A DNA stretch of 25,533 bases from Planctomycetales bacterium (GTDB lineage Bacteria; Planctomycetota; Phycisphaerae; SM23-33). Below the pieces are notes generated by a model, which was not told the DNA's origin, ran no database searches, and saw only the letters and a program-made list of their open reading frames with translations. The translations under genes were made by a program, and so were the position numbers. This document shows, piece after piece, positions 22,719-25,533 of the stretch (position 1 is the first letter of the stretch; each line of letters opens with the position of its first letter). The stretch covers positions 1 through 25,533 of the forward strand of contig DAOWOP010000016.1 of assembly GCA_030642005.1 (NCBI GenBank). Direction: 5' to 3'.

Positions 22719-22923
22719 GCCCCATCGGGGCGTTCGTTTTTAGCCCAGGGCACAGCCCGAAGGGCAAGCCCTGGGAACATTATATCCTCATTTATCTCAA
22801 GCCCCGTAGGGGCGCCTGTCAACTTTCGAATGGTACGACCGCCCCGACGGGGCTTGAAAAAACTCTTGCTCCTGAACCCAGGGCTTCCGCCCTGGGCTAA
22901 AAACGACCGCCCCTTTCAGGGGC
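22719..22923. repeat. Nested GC-rich inverted repeat (GCCCCGTAGGGGC words)
   Basis: The left arm (22719-22751: GCCCCATCGGGGCG, TCGTTTTTAGCCCAGGGC) matches the reverse complement of the right arm (22889-22923). Between them lie several self-complementary words: GCCCCGTAGGGGC (22801-22813), GCCCCGACGGGGC (22841-22853) and AGGGCTTCCGCCCT (22880-22893). The whole can fold into a branched structure. It fills the gap between the Gfo/Idh/MocA gene and the aminotransferase gene on the minus strand. Such words are common between genes in planctomycete genomes, as far as I recall. Confidence 0.85.
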
Positions 22924-22934
22924 TTACACACATT

Positions 22935-24191
22935 CTATTCATACTCCCTGAACCGCACTGCCGACTTATCGTAATCTATCACCACTTCCCGCCCGCCGGC
23001 GAGGATGCTCTTTCGACCGGCCTCGACCACCAGTTCGTTATAACTGCTGTTGGCCGGCGTAGCCATGATACCTTCGGTATCAAATTGTTTGATGAGTTTC
23101 TGCCTCTCGGCCAGGTCGTCAATCGCTCCGGCCTTACATCCTGCTCGGATAATGTATTCGGCGCTGCGATGCCCGTATCCGACGGGCGTAAGCCCCCCGC
23201 CGCCAAGGTCAAGCAGTTTGAAATAATCCGGGTTTGGTTCGGCATAGACGGTATCGCCCGGATCAGTCCCAGCCGAGATATAACTGTGTTTCACGCCGCG
23301 ATACTGGTCGCTGTGCAGCAGCAGCGTCGCGTCGGTCTCGCCCTGGCACCACATTGTCAGGCCCTGTGCGTTCCCGCCGGGCGCGGCGTTGGGATAGCCC
23401 ATCGCATCGACCACGCTCAGCGACGCCCCGTTCTCCCAGATGATCCGCCCATCCGTCCACAGGTAGCCCTCGCGCCCGTTGGGGTACTTGTCCACAATTC
23501 CGTAAACACTCACGGCTACAGGCTTCAGACCCGTAATGAAGGCCACCAGATCGACGTAATGGCAGCCGACGTAGGTGAACATGTCGGAGTTCTCGCAGGT
23601 GCACCAGTTCTGGAAGTTCGAGTCGCGGTAATACCACGGCTCGATCATCTGCGCCTGGGCGAGGCGGAACTCACCGAAGCGACCGGCCCGGTAGGCCTGG
23701 CGGGCCATCAGGTTGCGGTCGTCGAATCGCTTGTGATATTCGACGCCGACGATGAGCCCTCGCTCGTAGGCACGGGCGGCGATTTCGTCGGCCTGTGCGT
23801 GCGAGAGAACCAGCGGCTTGACGATGCAAACGTGCTGATCGTTCTTGATGGCCTCATCCAGTACGGCGTAGTGAAACTGGTCCGGCACGGCGATTACGGC
23901 GACGCCGCCGCGAGGGGCTTCAGCCAACACTTCCTTGTACATATCGGGGAATTTCTCATCCGCGCCGACCCTGGCGGGATCGGGATGCGGCGTGAAAGAC
24001 TGACCCGGAAAGGCCTTTTTCAGCGTCTCGTCATTCTGCAACTCAGCCAGCGGGGCTGTGTTCAGAGCGCAGATGTGGATGTCGCCGACAACGCCGGCTC
24101 GCTGGAGGTGATAGACCGTCGGAAGCAGTTGAATCCGCGTAATCATCCCACCGCCGACAAAAGTTACCTGTGGCAGGTCCGTTTTGCTCAT
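22935..24191 (-). CDS. Gfo/Idh/MocA family oxidoreductase, EKP motif altered
   Basis: 418 residues. The N-terminus is a Rossmann fold (QVTFVGGGMITRIQ, a GGGM variant of GxGxxG). The family EKP motif appears as CIVKPL, with Val124-Lys125-Pro126. The usual Glu is lost but the key Lys is kept. The second domain has GVEYHKRFDDRNLMARQ, EPWYYRDSNFQNW and YVGCHYVDL, with the expected histidine. It is likely an NAD(P)-dependent sugar or inositol dehydrogenase. The start at 24191 (MSKTDLPQ) is preferred to 24236 because GGAG lies about 9 bases upstream and the longer start gives 15 residues unlike the family. It is separated from the aminotransferase gene by the GC-rich repeat. Its own leader holds copy 2 of the palindromic element. 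Confidence 0.9.
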   Translation of the reverse strand: MSKTDLPQVTFVGGGMITRIQLLPTVYHLQRAGVVGDIHICALNTAPLAELQNDETLKKAFPGQSFTPHPDPARVGADEKFPDMYKEVLAEAPRGGVAVIAVPDQFHYAVLDEAIKNDQHVCIVKPLVLSHAQADEIAARAYERGLIVGVEYHKRFDDRNLMARQAYRAGRFGEFRLAQAQMIEPWYYRDSNFQNWCTCENSDMFTYVGCHYVDLVAFITGLKPVAVSVYGIVDKYPNGREGYLWTDGRIIWENGASLSVVDAMGYPNAAPGGNAQGLTMWCQGETDATLLLHSDQYRGVKHSYISAGTDPGDTVYAEPNPDYFKLLDLGGGGLTPVGYGHRSAEYIIRAGCKAGAIDDLAERQKLIKQFDTEGIMATPANSSYNELVVEAGRKSILAGGREVVIDYDKSAVRFREYE

Positions 24192-24216
24192 TGATACTTT
24201 CTCCATCCAACAACCG

Positions 24217-24311
24217 GATGGGTGCCATGCTTTCACGCGAAGCGGGTAAGCATGTCTGCTGCCGCTACGTTACATGCCCACACCCTTTAGACGGGTGAGG
24301 GCATGGCACTC
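24217..24311. repeat. Palindromic interspersed element, copy 2
   Basis: Its first 39 bases match the copy at 10290-10328 at 37 positions. Outer arms GGGTGCCATGC (24220-24230) and GGGCATGGCACTC (24299-24311) pair. Inner AGCATGT / ACATGCC also pair. It lies 26 bases upstream of the start codon of the Gfo/Idh/MocA gene on the minus strand, in the leader as for copy 1. The centre differs from copy 1, so the ends are conserved and the middle drifts. The stretch from 24312 to 24476 shows nothing I can support. Confidence 0.8.
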
Positions 24312-24476
24312 ATCATTTTTGTGGGAATTTACGCTATAGACCGCTTTCAGTCAAGAGTGGTTTGAATATTGACGCAACAGTGGTGTTGGCGCAACGGGTT
24401 TGAAACTCGCGTAACCAAAGGCGCACCGAAAGCCATTGCCTCATAAGGTGTAATGAATCGACGTTCGGAGTCCTGG

Positions 24477-24569
24477 TTAGTTTCGTTTTCTGCGGCACAG
24501 CGCCAGCAGCCCGCCGATACCCAGCAGCGTCAGCGTAGCGGGCTTGCCACGCCGTAGCGTTAACAATGG
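24477..24569 (-). pseudogene. Orphan PEP-CTERM-type tail
   Basis: On the minus strand the 30 codons before the TAA at 24477-24479 read RRGKPATLTLLGIGGLLAL followed by a basic CRRKRN end. This is the layout of a PEP-CTERM-like sorting tail: hydrophobic helix plus Arg/Lys cluster. The frame is closed upstream by TAA at 24570-24572, just 10 bases from the stop of the intact surface-protein gene and in another frame. It is probably the remnant of a second surface-protein gene, left after deletion or recombination. No start or body remains. Confidence 0.55.
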
Positions 24570-24579
24570 TTACTATTGC

Positions 24580-25533
24580 TTAATTTCTCCGGTGCCGCAG
24601 CATTGCCAGCACGCCACCGAACAACAGTAACATCGCGGAGGCGGGTTCAGGTATAACGCTAATCTCGCCGCTGTTGTACAGGTCCGAGACGTCCCAATCG
24701 AGGTTGCCGGAAAGCGGCTGCAAGTCGAGCGTATTAAACGTAGTGCTCACTGCACTCCAATCGCAATCAAGTACGAGGAACGTATCGCCCTCCTGCGGTT
24801 GGAAGGAGTACAATTCCACTTTCAGCGTGCCGGCGAGTTCAACGTCGCCGGTAACATCAAGCGCGTTGTAGTTAACCCCTCGCTCTGTGCCGCCCAGTTC
24901 GATAATCAGTTTCCCGTCAGCCCGCTGCTCGTAGTCGCCATTAATGGTCAGTATTCCCGGAGCAACATCCAGAAACCAGCCGGGTCTTAAATCACCGTTG
25001 ATATTGACGACTTTGCACGCTATGGTTCCCGTTCCCCTGATTTCCGAACCGGTCCCCATGTGAACTTCACCGTCCGGAATGGTTGCCGGATCGACGGCGC
25101 CGAGGGCGACTCTTCCGTCATTAACATACAGCCCGCCTATACCTTCCAGTCCCACGGCCAGGTTGTTCACCTTCAACGTCGAGCCGGAATCAATGAGCGT
25201 TACCGTACCGTGACCGGTCGGATCGACGCCGATAAGCATTGCATTTACCTGAACCAGACCCCTATCTTCAATGGTCAGCGTTCCTGTGCCTATCCATCCG
25301 ATCGTGGAAGCGTAACCACTGTCGCTGATGTATTTCGAATCCGTACCTGAAACAAGAACATCTCCGGTGGCATTCTCTCCACCCGCCACGAACAACTCTC
25401 CAGAGGAATCCGCTTCTGAGCCTCCGCGTACATTCAGGGTGCCTTTTCCCAATCTCCCCCCCCCGCTAGGCGCTCCCCACGCCTCCAGCGTGCTGCCGTT
25501 CGTAACCGTGATCTCCACAACTCCTCCCGCCTC
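24580..25533 (-). CDS. PEP-CTERM surface protein with beta-repeat region (5' end missing)
   Basis: The frame is open to the window edge, so the N-terminus is missing; 318 codons are visible. The first part is Gly/Thr/Ser/Val-rich with strand-turn repeats such as GTGTLTIEDRGLVQVNAMLI, GHGTVTLIDSGSTLKVNNL and GGLYVNDGRVALG. It resembles the parallel beta-helix passenger of autotransporter-like and extracellular-matrix proteins. A second beta domain (GDYEQRADGKLIIELGG, YNALDVTGDVELAGTLKVEL) follows. The end is IPEPASAMLLLFGGVLAML plus a short basic tail, a canonical PEP-CTERM signal recognised by exosortase (established). The protein is therefore likely exported and processed at the envelope. 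A run of nine G (minus strand) at 25464-25456 codes for three glycines and may be unstable. Confidence 0.88.
   Translation of the reverse strand, partial: EAGGVVEITVTNGSTLEAWGAPSGGGRLGKGTLNVRGGSEADSSGELFVAGGENATGDVLVSGTDSKYISDSGYASTIGWIGTGTLTIEDRGLVQVNAMLIGVDPTGHGTVTLIDSGSTLKVNNLAVGLEGIGGLYVNDGRVALGAVDPATIPDGEVHMGTGSEIRGTGTIACKVVNINGDLRPGWFLDVAPGILTINGDYEQRADGKLIIELGGTERGVNYNALDVTGDVELAGTLKVELYSFQPQEGDTFLVLDCDWSAVSTTFNTLDLQPLSGNLDWDVSDLYNSGEISVIPEPASAMLLLFGGVLAMLRHRRN

Noticed and set aside
22704..24194. Plus-strand open frame of 496 codons
   Set aside because: It is the antisense shadow of the second Gfo/Idh/MocA gene, whose Rossmann and family motifs are clear on the minus strand.

Overview
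The window reads as a chromosomal stretch of a Gram-negative bacterium of the Planctomycetota, most likely Phycisphaerae-like. This is an inference. It rests on a PEP-CTERM surface protein, several short secreted lipoproteins, a large secreted TPR protein with a zinc-peptidase core, two Gfo/Idh/MocA oxidoreductases, GC-rich coding DNA, and intergenic regions packed with AT-rich or word-like inverted repeats. No phage, transposase, integrase or CRISPR array was seen.

Layout. 1-177 (-): the first 59 codons of an FAD-linked (GlcD-type) oxidase. 411-1526 (+): alanine racemase. 1576-8263 (-): a lipoprotein, a MazG-like pyrophosphohydrolase, the 945-residue TPR/peptidase protein, a Gfo/Idh/MocA oxidoreductase, a second lipoprotein and an RNase Z-like metallo-hydrolase. 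8341-16754 (+): an unknown secreted protein, nrdR overlapping a Na/Pi cotransporter gene by 4 bases, guaB, a lipoprotein, and a nucleotide-sugar dehydrogenase. 16755-17332: a long leader region without a full gene, holding a cyclic di-GMP-I (GEMM-I) riboswitch. 17333-20911 (+): a three-gene cluster encoding a PilM-type actin-fold ATPase, a ParA/MinD-type ATPase with a Pro/Glu-rich tail, and a single-pass membrane protein with a GspB-like C-terminal domain. 21017-21089 (-): a CAU-anticodon tRNA resembling tRNA-Ile2. 21337-24191 (-): a class-III aminotransferase and a second Gfo/Idh/MocA protein. 24477-25533 (-): an orphan PEP-CTERM tail followed upstream by a PEP-CTERM beta-repeat surface protein that runs off the window.

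Most notable. A second-messenger riboswitch sits directly in front of a PilM-ParA-GspB-like cluster. This suggests that c-di-GMP sets the expression of an envelope machine (type IV pilus or type II secretion) whose assembly or placement involves a ParA-type ATPase. The G and A that contact the ligand in the known Vc2 aptamer are conserved. A downstream hairpin shares bases with the closing stem of the aptamer, so the two cannot form together.

A second theme is intergenic architecture. At least six intergenic regions carry long imperfect inverted repeats built from different short words, often starting at or inside the stop codon of a gene. A separate roughly 100-base palindromic element occurs twice, in the leaders of nrdR and of the second Gfo/Idh gene. 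These may be non-autonomous mobile repeats used as gene-end structures.
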